64,000 nucleotides of DNA from Flaccisagitta enflata (lineage: Eukaryota > Chaetognatha > Sagittoidea > Aphragmophora), in assembly GCA_965153355.1 (NCBI GenBank), contig OZ231126.1, positions 1,054,001-1,118,000 on the forward strand, given 5' to 3'. Below the pieces are notes generated by a model. It was not told where the DNA came from. It did no database searches and worked only from the letters and a program-made list of their open reading frames with translations. Shown here piece after piece: positions 1 through 27,930 of the stretch (positions within the stretch are counted from its first letter, which is position 1; every line of letters starts with the position of its first letter). A program made the position numbers and the translations under genes.

Positions 1-1
1 C

Positions 2-517
2 GACCCGAAAACCTTAACGACACTCGGCAAATACACGCAAAACAACGTCAAAATGCCGAACCGGAAAAGCGTATCGGCATCCGGTTCAGTTGAGGGACTC
101 AAAGCGGCTTCAGGGGCGACGGCGGCATCAAGAGCGGCTTTGGGGGTTGGAGAGGAAGTGAGGACTGAAGCTGAGTTGAGAGTTGTAAATGAGGTAGAAC
201 TGTTGAGGGATACTAGGCTCGAGTTGGGAACCGGAGGCATGACGTCGAAAAATGAAGAAGAAGGTGAAGAAGAATTGGCGAAGACGACGACATCTTCGTG
301 GGACAAATACAGAATAGCCACCTATAAGAAAATTGAAAATTTCTCTAAGGTTGTGCGTTGGTACCTCGTTTTATCGCATGCTTGCCAATTAAACAAGACT
401 CGATCCTCTATCATCGGTAGTATCAAAGCTCATGTACCTAAGTTAACAATGGCTATGATGCATTTTCAGAATAAGGCATTTTTGGCGCCGCTCGGCCTGG
501 CCAACTGTCGCGAGTAA
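2..517 (+). CDS. Open frame of unknown product, possibly a 3' terminal exon of an upstream gene
   Basis: A frame open from the window edge to a TAA at 515-517 (about 171 codons; first internal ATG at 53). I do not recognise it. The first 100 residues are rich in Ala, Gly, Ser and Glu, and include an acidic stretch near residue 90; the rest is basic and aromatic (for example SSWDKYRIATYKKIENFSK). Base composition over 50-310 is more GC-rich than the surrounding AT-rich DNA, which is why it may be real coding sequence. A candidate donor follows ENFSK near 348, so the true exon could end there rather than at the stop. It could equally be chance. No domain or homologue is visible; this is an inference from composition only. 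Confidence 0.3.
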   Translation, partial: DPKTLTTLGKYTQNNVKMPNRKSVSASGSVEGLKAASGATAASRAALGVGEEVRTEAELRVVNEVELLRDTRLELGTGGMTSKNEEEGEEELAKTTTSSWDKYRIATYKKIENFSKVVRWYLVLSHACQLNKTRSSIIGSIKAHVPKLTMAMMHFQNKAFLAPLGLANCRE

Positions 518-574
518 CGGCAATTATTTTCATTAAAGACAAACGGCCCGAATATCAAAACAGTGTTAATAGGG

Positions 575-850
575 CTTTAGGGCTGGGGTCCCAGCCTCAA
601 GGCTTGAATCTGGGCCTGGAGGCTGAGATTGGAGCCTCAAGGCTAGGATTGGAGCGTCAATGCTGGGATTGGAGCCTCAAGGCTGCAATTTGAACGTCAA
701 GGCTGGAATTGGAGCCTTAAGGCTAGGATAGGGGCCTTGAGGCTAGGATTGAGCCTTCGAGGCTTGGTTTGGAGCCTTGAGGCTGGGATCAAAGCCAGGG
801 GGGATAGAGAGGGAGAAAGAAAAAATATCCCACATGTGTAAAAGTATATG
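575..850. repeat. Family B minisatellite and right end
   Basis: About ten imperfect copies of a 20-25 bp unit of the type GGAGCCTCAAGGCTGGGATT, followed by a sequence resembling the right end of family B (AAATATCCCACATGTGT). The same core/flank combination recurs at 47.4, 53.0 and 55.2 kb. Confidence 0.7.
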
Positions 851-1226
851 TATATGGACATCCTATGAAAATTTGCCGTCTTAAAGAGTCGAATAAAATG
901 TGTAAATGAGACCCGAATGGTTTTCAGCTGTTCAACTCAAAGAGAAAAATCATGACCGACGTAATTGACATTTACTTACTCTGAAATCAGTGCCGATGTC
1001 AACCATCATCATGACGACGCTGAACATTTTCCGGAAAATGAAAAACAGAAACATGTACTCAATTTGATTCTTCATTTTGAATGCAAACAGCATGTTGGGC
1101 AAAGAAAAAAACTAGGTTATAGTTATGGTATCAAACCTAGGTTACCGCGATAAAGGAACGGAATTCATTTGTTTGTCTTCGAATTTTGAGATGGAATTAA
1201 GATGGAACGAATTTTAAGTTGACGAC

Positions 1227-1229
<3 letters not shown>
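851..1229. other. No recognisable feature
   Basis: AT-rich sequence with one 62-codon open frame (965-1153) that has no recognisable motif. Nothing further is supported. Confidence 0.5.

Positions 1230-1310
<81 letters not shown>
1230..1310. repeat. (CT)n microsatellite
   Basis: An uninterrupted CT dinucleotide run of about 80 bp. Confidence 0.97.
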
Positions 1311-1312
<2 letters not shown>

Positions 1313-1487
1313 AGGTCCAGGTCATCGAATTTAAATAACTCATGCACACTACTCATTATTCTTTGCTTTCCTCAACACTTCCTCTAATCTGGGATCTGAC
1401 ATGAAATTAAGTTTTCTCTACCCGGAGAACATGTAAATGAGATTCGGTAATGGATCAACTTTCGATTGACACTCATATGCTTGATTG

Positions 1488-1563
1488 GTTGATTGATTGA
1501 TAGATTGAATGATTGATTGGTGGATTGGTTGATTGATCGGTTGATTAATTTTTTCATTGATTG

Positions 1564-1596
<33 letters not shown>

Positions 1597-1600
1597 CTAA
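1488..1600. repeat. (TTGA)n degenerate tetranucleotide repeat
   Basis: Runs of TGATTGATTGAT with point changes; the same motif recurs in the first CREC intron at 4.3 kb. Confidence 0.9.
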
Positions 1601-1794
1601 GAGTCAGTTAATAATCGATGAATTGTGGATCAATTTACGTGGAATATTCCTCGTCATTCCCATACGTCACATAAATAATAAAGTTGTATTCTAATTATAC
1701 AGTGCGATGGGAGCAAAGACGACCTAAACTGGAGGATAGATTTTAAGTATCTTTGTTTTATTTAATGTATAAAAAAATTAAGATCTGTGCTGAT

Positions 1795-2111
1795 CAGGGG
1801 TGTATAAAGTTGATTATTCCCCTTCCCCCCCGCCGGTAGGGGGGGGGGAATAAAATCAAAAGGTTTGGAGATGGGGAAGAAAATCAAAAGTTTGAAAAAA
1901 AAAAATTTTTGAAGATCTAACACTTTTGGTAGTACCAAAAGGTAAAATACAATTACTACAACTTAATTTACCACTATTTAAACCTAAAATATATATTTTA
2001 TAACTTTTAGGGAAAAAAACAAAAAGATTTTGTAACATGACACGACGCATCACGGGGAAGAAAATGCAGGGAATAAAATCAAAAGCTGCTCCAGCTTTAC
2101 ATACACCCCTG
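1795..2111. mobile_element. hAT-type MITE, 317 bp
   Basis: Begins CAGGGGTGTATAAAG and ends CTTTACATACACCCCTG, an inverted pair. It is flanked by an exact 8-bp direct repeat GTGCTGAT (1787-1794 and 2112-2119), as expected for hAT insertion. Internally it is a second inverted structure with the shared block AATAAAATCAAAAG. Confidence 0.85.
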
Positions 2112-2704
2112 GTGCTGATTAAAAGTTAACTGTTGCTTGATATATTAGCTTCTCTTAATTCTTCAGCTAGTGTTTTAGCATTAGCGGGGACTTCGTTTTC
2201 AATGTTGAAAGCCTCATTTCCATCGGATGAGGCAGAAAATTGTACAGTGATAAGTCTGGAGCTTTAGAAATAAGAGGCCCTCGCATATCTTTAATACATT
2301 TATATAGCCCAAATGACTTTGTGTGTGTATAATCTTTATGACGCGGAAGAGGACGATGATGGGTATGGCAGGCTCTGTGGATGGGCTACTCTTGAAAATA
2401 AATAAATCAAATTCTTGTTTTCATCGAAACTAGAAGTTGGTGCAGTAGTTGAAAACTCAGCGGCAGTTTATCAATTATGGCTTTCGTTTAAAGGTTCAGA
2501 GTTGATTCTACACAGCTGGTTTGCTATTCAACGAAAATAGATAAAGCTAAATTAAAATCAGTTATTCCTCTCAGTTTATACTAAAAGTTTTTTTCCTAAG
2601 GTAAGCCGTAGGGGGATACTATACCCCATCGTCAACCCTTTAGGGTTTACACATTACACCTGCAAAATATCAGCCCCCTCACTTTACTAATACTCAGGTT
2701 ATGA

Positions 2705-2741
2705 GCTCACCCGTATTTCTAAGTCTAGACGACATCTACTG
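2705..2741. mobile_element. Solo terminus of the 33-kb TIR family
   Basis: The sequence AGTCTAGACGACATCTACTG followed by TA is the reverse complement of the left terminus at 33166. The partner end was not found here. Confidence 0.55.
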
Positions 2742-3237
2742 TATATAATATAGAAAAAAAATCAGCTCAATCAAACTATTTCAACAGGTTTTAGGCCTGT
2801 TCTAAGTTTTGTCTTGACATTGATTTACATAATTGTTCTTTTTGAAAAATAGCTGTAAAACCCGTTGACAGTCTGATTGAACTGATTTTTTTTGAAATAA
2901 TATAAATTTTTTAGCCCGATCTGATGGGTTAGGTTAGAATATTTAAAAATGAAGTCATGATAAAGTCAAATCACAAGTTGAGGAATGAGAAAGACTAACA
3001 TATTCAAGCAATAAAGCAATTCATAATTAATATAAATCTCAATTTTATCTCAATCTAGGTCGTCTTTGCTCCCATCGTACAGTACATCATCGTTTTTCCG
3101 CGAGTTTTGCGTAAAAAGCGATGACGTGGCCTTTCTTGACTGTAATCTGCGGCTGCAGATTGCGGCTGAAGCTGCCGCCTGTAATCTTAACATTCTCTAC
3201 TTTTACTCATTGCGAAGAAAATTAACTCAAAAATGAG

Positions 3238-3239
3238 CA

Positions 3240-3274
<35 letters not shown>

Positions 3275-3409
3275 AAGACAGAGACAGAGACAGAGACTGA
3301 GTCAGTGCCAGAAACAGGAATAGAGATCGAGCCTGACAGTGAAAGACTGACACACCGACAGACAGACGGACATGAGGGCTAGGGAACTAGGGAAGCAAGA
3401 CAGAAAGGA

Positions 3410-3464
<55 letters not shown>

Positions 3465-3666
3465 TCTGAACTCAGAAAACCATGTTTTTGTTTTGGGCAG
3501 GCAGGGTCGAATAAGAAGAAGAAGAAGAAGAAGAAGGAGGGGAAGAAGGAGGGGTAGAAGAACAAGAAGGAAAAGAAGAAGAAAAAAATGAAGAAGAAGA
3601 AGAAGAAGAAGAAGAAGAAGAAGAAGAAGAAGAAGAAGAAGAAGAAGAAGAAGAAGAAGAAGAAGA
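3238..3666. repeat. Purine repeats: (GA)n, (CAGA)n and (GAA)n
   Basis: (GA) with CAGA at 3238-3300, pure (GA) at 3415-3462, and (GAA)n with variants at 3509-3666. Open frames of Arg/Glu and Leu on either strand are repeat translations. Confidence 0.95.
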
Positions 3667-4132
3667 TGCGGCAGCAGCAAAAGTACTCCAGCGTTCGATT
3701 GATGATGAGGAAAGGCCGGGTTGAAATCCACGAATTACATTAAAATTGACGCGTCTACATTTGAAATCGTGTCACATAAAGACGGATTGAAAAAAGACAT
3801 TTAAAATCAAAATAAGATCCTAAACTTCTTTCATTCTTGCCACGAATTAGATCAAATCGACTTGTGTACGTGTGACTCGCCGCGAAACTTATTCAAATTG
3901 AATACTTGCTTGTATCAAAATTGATCTAGGATTTATACATCGAAAAAAAAATAGCCGTCATTCATTTTGAAAATAAAACGAAATAAAAGTTTCAATTTCT
4001 TTCTCGGGGACTTGGAGAAAGAATCTTATTCATTACATCGACACATCTTTTCATTCATGAGAATAGACATCTAGAAAACGTCTCAACTCCTTATTCCGTC
4101 CAAAACAATAAAAAACTAGGTCTAATCTCAAA
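3667..4132 (+). other. Upstream flank of the CREC gene
   Basis: 466 bp of AT-rich sequence before the signal-peptide ATG. It must contain the 5' UTR and possibly the promoter of the CREC gene, but I see no convincing TATA box or initiator. Confidence 0.4.
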
Positions 4133-19772
<15,640 letters not shown>

Positions 19773-19939
19773 GTGAGTGATTATCTAGCAAGAAATTTTA
19801 GGATAAGATTAGGATTAGATTTACAAATTCAATCTTTGCCCGTGCTTCTTTTCTCTATTGGGAAGTAGTTATCTGCATCTCTCTTGATCATGGATGGCCT
19901 CAGAAAAAAAATTTAAGTTCTCATTGTAGACAACCAGTC

Positions 19940-21660
19940 GAAATTCATTCATTCATTCGTTCATTCTTTCACTGATTCATTCATTCATCGATTCACTGAT
20001 TAACTGATTCATTCATTCATCCATTCAACCATTCATCCATTCATTCATTCATCCATTCATTCACTCCTTCACTTCTTCATTGATTCATCCATTCCTCCAT
20101 CATTCATTCATTCATTCATTCATTCATTCATTCATTCATTCATTCATTTATTCATTCATTCATTCATTTATTCATTCATTTATTCTTTCATTCATTTCTT
20201 CATTCGTTCATCGATTCACTGAATAACTAATTCATTCATTCATCTATTCAACATACTTACATACTTACATACTTACTTACATACTTACTTACATAATTAC
20301 ATACTTACATACTTACATACATACATACTTACATATTTACTTATATACTCACATACATACTACATACTTACATACATACTTACTTACATACATACTTACA
20401 TACATACTTACATACTTACTTACATACTTACATACTTACTTACATACATACATACTTACAAACTTACATACTTACTTATAAATTTACAAAAAATACATAC
20501 TTACATACTTACATACTTACATACTTACTTACTTACAAATTTACAAAAAATTTTGTAAAGGTATTTTACAAAATTTTTACAAAATATTAAAAATTTTTAC
20601 AAAATGTTAAAAAAAGGTAAAAATGTTTATAAAAATATGTTAAAAAAATTTTTAATGTTACAAATTTCAAAAAATATTAGAAAATGTTTAAAAATATTCA
20701 AGATGTTAGAAATGTTAGAAATGTTAAAAATGTTAGAAACGTTAAAAATGTTAAAAATGTTATAAATGTTAAAAATATTAAATATGTTATATGTTTACAG
20801 TGTTTAAAGTGTTTCAAGTGACTAAAGTGCTTAAAATGCTTAATATGTTAAAAATATCAAAAATGTTACAAATGTTAAAACTGTTGAAAATGTTGGAAAT
20901 TTTAAAATTGTTTGAAATGTTAAAATATTGAAAATATTGAAAATGTTAAGAATGGTAAAAATGGTAAAATTGTTAAAAGTTTTAAAAAAGTTTAGAATGT
21001 TTAAAGTGTTTAAAATGTTAAAAATGTATAAAAATGTTTAAATGTTATTGATTTTAAAAATGTTAAAAAATGTTTGAAATGTTAAAAAATGTTAAAAAAT
21101 GTAAAAAAATGTTAAAAATGTTAAAATGTTTAATTTATGTTAAAAAATTTTTTAATGTTAGGAATTTCAAAAAATATTAGAAAATGATAAAAAATATTAA
21201 AGATGTTAGAAATGTTAAAAACGATAAAAATGTTATAAATATTAAATATGTTAGAAATGTTAGAAATGTTAGAAAGATTAAAAATGTTTAAAGTGTTTAA
21301 AATGTTTAAAATGTTTAAAATGTTTAAAATGTTTAAAATGTTTAAAATGTTTAAAATGGTAAAGATATTGTGTGTCCCAAAAAAAGTTACATTCTGAACC
21401 AATAACGAGTGTCCAATGAAAAGTTGACAAAATACCCAAAATACCCAAAAATACCCAAAAATACCCAAAAATACCCAAAAAACATAGAAATACCCGTAAA
21501 TACTAAAAAATACTCAAAAGTACCCAAAAATATCTGAAAGTACCCTAAAATACCTTAAATACCTAAAAAAAATTAAGTATCCTAAAGTACCCTGAAGTAC
21601 CCTAAAGTACCCTGAAATACCCCAGAGTACCTTAAAATACCTTAAAAAACCTTAAAAAGT
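19940..21660. repeat. Composite simple-repeat block: (ATTC)n, (ACTTACAT)n, (AAATGTT)n, (AATACCCA)n
   Basis: ATTC at 19940-20250, CTTACATACTTACATA at 20250-20545, degenerate TTAAAAATG/TTTAAAATG units to 21360, and AATACCCAAA units at 21425-21660. Grades directly into the terminal part of a family A element, so part of the block may be that element's expanded core. Confidence 0.9.
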
Positions 21661-21757
21661 CATAATTTTAACAATGTGACGGACGGACGGACGGACGGAC
21701 CTACCAACCGACCGACCGACACGGTAAGGTGTAGAGTCGCGTGCACGCGACTAAAAA
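21661..21757 (+). repeat. Family A element, 3' end
   Basis: GTGACGGACGGACGGACGG, then GACCGACCGAC, then GTAGAGTCGCGTGCACGCGA(CT) and AAAAA. The 18-bp terminal palindrome AGTCGCGTGCACGCGACT is perfect here. Confidence 0.85.
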
Positions 21758-22010
21758 AGATGGTAAAACAGACAAAAAGACAGACAGACTGATTGCTGGA
21801 CATTTAAAGCCTAAGGGACGTTAGAGATTGAAATTGACAGATCATTTCCTTCCATGCACCTTAAAAGTGCAAAGGTTAATACATTTTCTCTCAGAAAAAA
21901 AAAGGAAGAGAGAGAAGAAAACATACCAACACACACTGAAAAATAAATGTTCTTGCATGGTAGCAATCTAATGAACAATTCATGAAGAAATCAAAATTCA
22001 GAGTTTATGA

Positions 22011-22318
22011 AAGTTGGACAACGTAACTACTCAAACCCTTACTAGCTTAAGGATGAGAGCCTTTGGAGCTCTCAATGGTGTTTAATCCGGACCCATCACA
22101 ACTATCCTTAATAATTTCAAAATCATATCTTAGCCTATACCACAGAACATTCTAACGGGAACTCCCATCAAGACGAAAATTCCATGATTTTCCGCTGTTT
22201 GTGTAATGTGCTGGTGACAAGAAAGAGTATCAGATGAGTGTGCTGAATTGTGTCCCTCTATCCCTCACACCTATCTGATCTTCCCATTGTAAAAAGCTCA
22301 TGACACCCACAACTTCCA
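22011..22318. repeat. Family D direct repeat, copy 1
   Basis: Begins AAGTTGGACAACGTAACTAC and ends ACACCCACAACTTCCAAT. It is almost identical to 22547-22855, at an offset of 536 bp. Confidence 0.9.
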
Positions 22319-22546
22319 ATCAGTAATCTTCCCACCAAATAGAAAATCCCATCAAATTACTCCATGTCAACCCCTTAACTCTGAAATAAGTAGCAGTTAT
22401 ACTGAGATTAAGGATCAATATTAACCAAAGGATAATTTAATTACCAAAGGTAACATTGTCAGAAAAACATACCCTTAGAGGTAAGAATCGAGGATCAACC
22501 ATAAAGGGACCGCCGGCATTCCATACCAAGGTACTTATATTTATTG

Positions 22547-22855
22547 AAGTTGGACAACGTAACTACTCAAACCCTTACTAGCTTAAGGATGAGAGCCTTT
22601 GGAGCTCTCAATGGTGTTTAATCCGGACCCATCACAACTATCCTTAATAATTTCAAAATCATATCTTAGCTTAAACCACAGAACATTCAAACGGGAACTC
22701 CCATCAGTACAAAAATTCCATGATTTTCTGCTGTTTGTGTAATGTGCTGGTGACAAGAAAGAGTATCAGATGAGTGTGCTGAATCGTGTCCCTCGATCCC
22801 TCAAACCTATCTGATCTTCCCATTGTAAAAAGCTCATGACACCCACAACTTCCAA
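22547..22855. repeat. Family D direct repeat, copy 2
   Basis: Same sequence as copy 1 with about a dozen differences (for example TTAAACCACAG for CTATACCACAG). Related fragments are at 4.7-5.1, 13.7-14.6 and 32.56-32.70 kb. Confidence 0.9.
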
Positions 22856-23239
22856 TATGTTAGTTTTAGGCAAATACAGGGGGGTATAGGGGAGGTGGGT
22901 AAGAGAAGAAATGAAGATCTAGACACAGAATGTGAATGGCTGAGAAAGTAATAAAATTATTCAATCCTATATTAGGTATGATTAGGTCTCATCCCACTTA
23001 TCCAAGAGTATATTAGCAAACAAGAGTATAGTTGCAAACAAGAGAATAATAGCAAACAAGAGTATAGTAGTAATAATTATTTTACACTAAGTTATTGTCT
23101 GTTGGGACACCAAATTTGTCGGGCACTAGTTAGGTGGTGGAAGTCCCAAAAAATCCAGCTCTCCTACGCCGCTGAGTCTACTCCTGCCTAAATGATCAAT
23201 TTTAGTAAAACTGTTGTAATTTTTGAATAAATGAAGCTA
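22856..23239. other. No recognisable feature
   Basis: AT-rich sequence with four short repeats of AGCAAACAAGAGTATA near 23010-23070. No coding signal. Confidence 0.5.
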
Positions 23240-23843
23240 CTACCCGAATTTAAAAAAACGCAAGTTTGTCATCAAAGAGCTTAAATTGGATTTTATTTAT
23301 GTACTGAGCAGCTTTTTGCAAGATAGTTTGGTTTTTTGAGTTTTTGTGCATCATTTCAAAGAGTTTAGGCCATCAGAATCAAGTTGATGCAGAGAAATAG
23401 CCGTGCAAAAATGACATGTACTTGACATATTTTTCGCCTTTGATTTTCAGTTTGATCCATGTTGATTTTAAAGGTTTTATGACATTCAATTAAAGTCAGT
23501 GCTTCATTTTTCATCATAGACATTGAGGAACTCAAATATAGGAACTATAAAAGCAGACAGCATGGGTAGAACAATGCCCGATTGCTCATAGCAGTGCAAT
23601 TACTCCATCATCTTCACCCCTAAAACATCCTTTTTTTCCCTCTTACTGCATTTTTAAATTTTGACTCCTGCACCTTCATTTGAGTGTAATTTCTAAACGA
23701 ATAAAGCTACAGATGTGGGATTGCGCTCAAAAGAAAGCCCTCCAAAAAAGCTTTAATTTGGTCACCAATAAATCATATCTCAAGTGAACCAAAGGCGCAA
23801 AAATCACCTATAGAAAAACTTGCGTTTTTTTTAATTCGCGTAG
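23240..23843. mobile_element. TIR element with TA flanks, 604 bp
   Basis: Left CTACCCGAATTTAAAAAAAC then GCAAGTTT; right AAACTTGCGTTTTTTTTAAT then TCGCGTAG. TA at 23238-23239 and 23844-23845. No protein-coding frame. Confidence 0.75.
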
Positions 23844-23845
23844 TA

Positions 23846-24680
23846 GTAACTCCAGAAACAGCTCAAATGACAGATTTTTCAAGGGCTTTCTCAATGTCAT
23901 AGATATTGATAGGTTTTCTCTTGATTAAAACTTTTTATGAATGACAAAAGAAAGAGTTTTTTCATCACACAAATTTAGAAAATGAGGGATCTTTTTTCCC
24001 TCTAATAATATCCATGTTTGAAAAGAGGGAAGTAAATAAAATCGGTGACCATCTGAAAGATCTTCAAAAGATCTTTCATTCTAGACCAATCCCAAATGAA
24101 AGCTCTTTTGAATATCTTTCAAATGATCTATGATATCAATTGATTTCCTGTACTGAAACGGAAAAAAATCAAATAAAAAAAGGTTCTTTTTTATATTTTT
24201 TGAAGAATTCACTGTTCATACACAGATTCTGACACCACATCTTCATTTTACAATAAAACCAAAAAGAATTAGTGTAAACTCATGGGATTTGTGGCATTGG
24301 TTTCATTTGATGGTACTCTTTCCATATCTCACAAAGAAAATATCAAAAAGTAATTTTTTTCATGAGAAATATCTTATAGAACTGCTGTTTCCTTTTTTAT
24401 AATACGCAGTGTAAATGTTATGGTTTTATAAGTGCAGATACAAAAAAGGTGAGAGGGAAGATAAAGACAAAGACAGAGAGGAGAGAAGGAATTATGGTAC
24501 AACAAAAACGAACCTGAACAAGAACCAGAAGAGACAGGTGAAAGACAATGGAATGGAATGGAATAAAGTAGAATAGAATAGAACTTGATACTTTTTGTAC
24601 TCTGAATTTATTGCATCAGCACTACAAAAAGCTAACAAATTGCGAACAATTTTGATGATTTCTTTTCACACTCCCTTCAA
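23846..24680. other. No recognisable feature
   Basis: AT-rich intergenic or intronic DNA without repeats above a few units, apart from GGAATGGAATGGAATAAAG near 24550. Confidence 0.5.
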
Positions 24681-25607
24681 GAGAAAATAAAATTCTTCAT
24701 TTGGGTATTACACATATGTATTTGCAGAAAGAAATCCACATAATATTTCGATAAGCTTTGGCTGACCATCATTCAGCTGTGAGACAGAATGAATCTCAGA
24801 CAGAGAGACTGAACACATAGGCATCAAATAGAAGCCTTGGTCAGATGGAAATGACCAAAAACATCCATGAAAGGGAAGTAATCCCCCCTCCCCTCTCCCC
24901 CAATAAAGGTGTCAGGGATAAATATAAACAATGGTTATGATGGATTATTGTTTCCCATCTTCTGACAAAGTTGAATCAGGAGAGGGTCCCATTGTTTGGT
25001 ATAGATGCGTCTACCCTCATCCTCATTGAATCCGTTGCCTGGGCCCGTTTGATGGAGTTTGATCATGAGAGATTCCATATAGTCGAGTTTGAAGTCCGCT
25101 TGGCGCTTGGAGCGTGCGTTGACTCTGGTGAGGATGGTCGGGTTGTCGGGTTGTCCTCACCAGAGTCAACGCACGCTCCAAACGCCAAGCGAACTTCAAA
25201 CTCGACTATATGAAATCTCTCATGATCAAACTCCATCAAACGGGCCCAGGCAACGGATTCAATGAGGATGAGGGTAGACGCATCTATACCAAACAATGGG
25301 ACCCTCTCCCGATTCAACTTCGTCAGAAGATGGGAAACAATAATCCATCATAACCATTGTTTATATTTATCCCTGACACCTTTATTGGGGGAGAGGGGAG
25401 GGGGGATTAATTCCCTTTCATGGATGTTTTTGGTCATTTCCATCTGACCAAGGCTTCTATTTGATGCCTATGTGTTCAGTCTCTCTGTCTGAGATTCATT
25501 CTGTCTCACAGCTGAATGATGGTAAGCCAAAGCTTATCGAAATATTCTGTGGATTTCTTTCTGCAAATACATATGTGTAATACCCAAATGAAGAATTCTA
25601 TTTTCTC
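24681..25607. repeat. Near-perfect 454-bp inverted repeat with 19-nt loop (foldback)
   Basis: Arms 24681-25134 and 25154-25607 are reverse complements with few mismatches and no net length change; loop 25135-25153. The inner parts of the arms read, outward from the loop, as an open frame ending QKMGNNNPS then stop; I do not recognise it. The block ACTCCCTTCAAG lies directly left of the left arm (24670-24681) and again about 35 bp right of the right arm. Confidence 0.93.
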
Positions 25608-26029
25608 ATCTAACTCACCATATGTGCAATGACTTTAAAGCAACACTCCCTTCAAGTCACCTTGTTTTGATTGATTGTACTGTATCTCCATTGATGAGCA
25701 GCAAATAACATTCGGTCTTTCTTTGCTCAACTTCTCTCCTACACCAATAATACATGCTTAAATCTTTTCTTATTATTGCCATTTCTTACGTTTGTTAAAA
25801 CCTGTCTATTCTCTACAGTCTACTCAGTGTTTCTTTGCAGTTTCCTAGGTCCAAATGATTGACTCTGCCACTCTTGTTAATTAGATGACGAGCTAGGATA
25901 CTGACCATAACGGGCATAAGACGTTGATGTCGGCTCATCACAAGTGAAACCGACTTTGGAAATGTCCAGTGAATATTCTTTCTGTCTCGTGCGGCACGAG
26001 TCGTCCTCTACATTTAATCCTTAACCCCT
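25608..26029. other. No recognisable feature
   Basis: Unique-looking AT-rich sequence between the inverted repeat and the GC-rich minisatellite. Confidence 0.5.
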
Positions 26030-26415
26030 CGACGCGATGAGCAAACCCCCCCTTCCCCCCTCTGCGACGCGATATACAACCGCCCCCCTCCCGCGACGCG
26101 ATAAGCCACCGCCCCCCCCCTCCCGCGACGCGATAAGCAACCGCCCCCCTCCCGCACCACAATAAGCAACCGCCCCCCTCTCCCGCGATACAATAAGCAA
26201 CCACCCACTCCCCTCCTCGACGCGATAAGCAACCGCTTCCCCTTCCGCACCGCGATCAGCAACCTCCCCCCTCCCCTCCCGCACCACAATAAGCAACCGC
26301 CCCCCCTCCCGCGATACTATAAGCAACCGCCCCCCCTCCTGCGACGCAATTAGCAACCACCCCCCCTTCCGCACCGCGATAAGCAACATCCCCCCCCCCT
26401 CCCGCGTCACGATAA
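26030..26415. repeat. GC-rich minisatellite, about 29-32 bp unit
   Basis: About twelve copies of a unit containing CGCGACGCGATAAGCAACCG followed by a C-run and TCCC. Long minus-strand frames across it are repeat translations. Confidence 0.92.
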
Positions 26416-27640
26416 CCAAAGTTCTTCTTTTCTTTCTTCTTCCTCCGCGTGTCCTCCTCCTCCTCTTCCTCTCGCCTTCATTTTATATTCGAACTCTCCT
26501 TCCTCCACTTCGTCTTCTTTTCTCCTCCTCTTCCTCCTCCTCCTCCTCCTCCACCTTTCTTTCCTCCCCCTTCCCCCTTTTTCAGCTCTCTTCTTGAATC
26601 CATGTTTGCGCTTAGTTCTCAGAATGCGATCAATGAAATCTTCACTCTTTTCTTTTTAATTCTATTTCTTTCGTCTTTCCTATTTATTTGTTTTTCTTTT
26701 TCTTTTTTTTTGTTGCGGATACTCAATTCTGTAAAAGGCTTTTGCGGTCCGTTGGTCAGTCGGTCCGTCCGTTGGTCCGTTGGTCCGTAAGAACGAGTCT
26801 AAAAGTGGAAAAACGAGTGTTTTACAAATTTGTTTTGTGTATGTATGGGGAAAGGGGGGGGGGGGTATGTGCGTCCCTTCCCACCCACCCGCAACAATGA
26901 CAGGGTGTGCGAAAAAAAAGGTATTCAAATATTACCCCAAAAACCGTATTACCAGATGACCCAGCAAAATTAAAAGTACAATCTCACAATTAGTTTTACT
27001 GAATGCTAAATAATCTTGAATCCATTGTCACTTTTCATTTGTCCATTATGACAAACAATTATGAAACTACTGAAAATGGGCCTTTCCCGCCCTCCGTCAT
27101 TCTCTTTTTAAATACCTTTTCTGCCTATCCTCTGAATCCTCGGAGGAATTTTGAATAATGGTTAATTGACAAACATGACCTTGACTTTGATGGAAAAGTG
27201 TTCGTGATATATGGGTTTTGTATGCTTACTCCAAAAAATACTAAACTTGTTGCACATCCTGTTATGATAACCCCGGTTTCTTTTGCACAGCTTGATAGAC
27301 ATACCGATGGACGCATCATAAGACGGACTGACCGATCGATGGACATACCCCCGTTTACAGATGCGAGGACGTACCTGAAAATGGATGAACGGGTTCGCAG
27401 TCTTTTGTATTGCCATAACCGAGGGCTTTGTTTATTTTGTGTTCATAAAAATTGAATTAGAATGGGCACGCGAGTTTATTTTAAAAACGTTTTGATTAAT
27501 GCGTTTTAGAGTGGATCTAAAGTTTTATGAGTCAGCATAAAAGAACTTCCTCTCTCCCCGATTTTATAATTATTTCACGACTGCAACATACATGAAAGAA
27601 CATCTTCTTTCCCCGATTTTATAATTATTCCACGACAGCA
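26416..27640. other. Pyrimidine-rich stretch and low-information DNA
   Basis: TCC/TTC-rich sequence at 26430-26600 and 26680-26715, a short GGTCCGTTGGTCCGT run at 26745-26790 and a G-run at 26850-26863. The rest, to 27640, contains no supported gene. Confidence 0.5.
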
Positions 27641-27711
27641 GCAATTATGGCAGTAACGACAAAAATAACGACAGCAGAAAAAATCTCAATAATAAAGAAA
27701 ATTAACAGCAT

Positions 27712-27824
27712 AAGCAACAAGAAAAACAACAACAACAACAACACCAACAACAACAACAAGAAAAACCACAACAACAACAACAACAACAACAACAATAAAA
27801 ATAACAACATCAACAACAACAACC

Positions 27825-27921
<97 letters not shown>

Positions 27922-27930
27922 AAACAACAG
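27712..27930. repeat. (CAA)n microsatellite
   Basis: About 70 CAA units with interruptions before 27820 and pure thereafter. Confidence 0.97.

Larger units (their letters stand above)
1700..3082. mobile_element. TIR element with TA target duplication (non-autonomous)
   Basis: Left end CAGTGCGATGGGAGCAAAGA is matched in inverted orientation by TCTTTGCTCCCATCGTACAG at the right end. Both ends are bordered by TA (1698-1699 and 3083-3084), the signature of Tc1/mariner-type insertion. No transposase frame is visible, so it is non-autonomous or eroded. It carries a nested hAT-type MITE (1795-2111) and, at 2705-2741, the terminal sequence of the family seen intact at 33166-34764. Confidence 0.75.

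Noticed and set aside
24971-25317. Two similar 80-84 codon frames on opposite strands
   Set aside because: Mirror images generated by the inverted repeat; no independent gene evidence.
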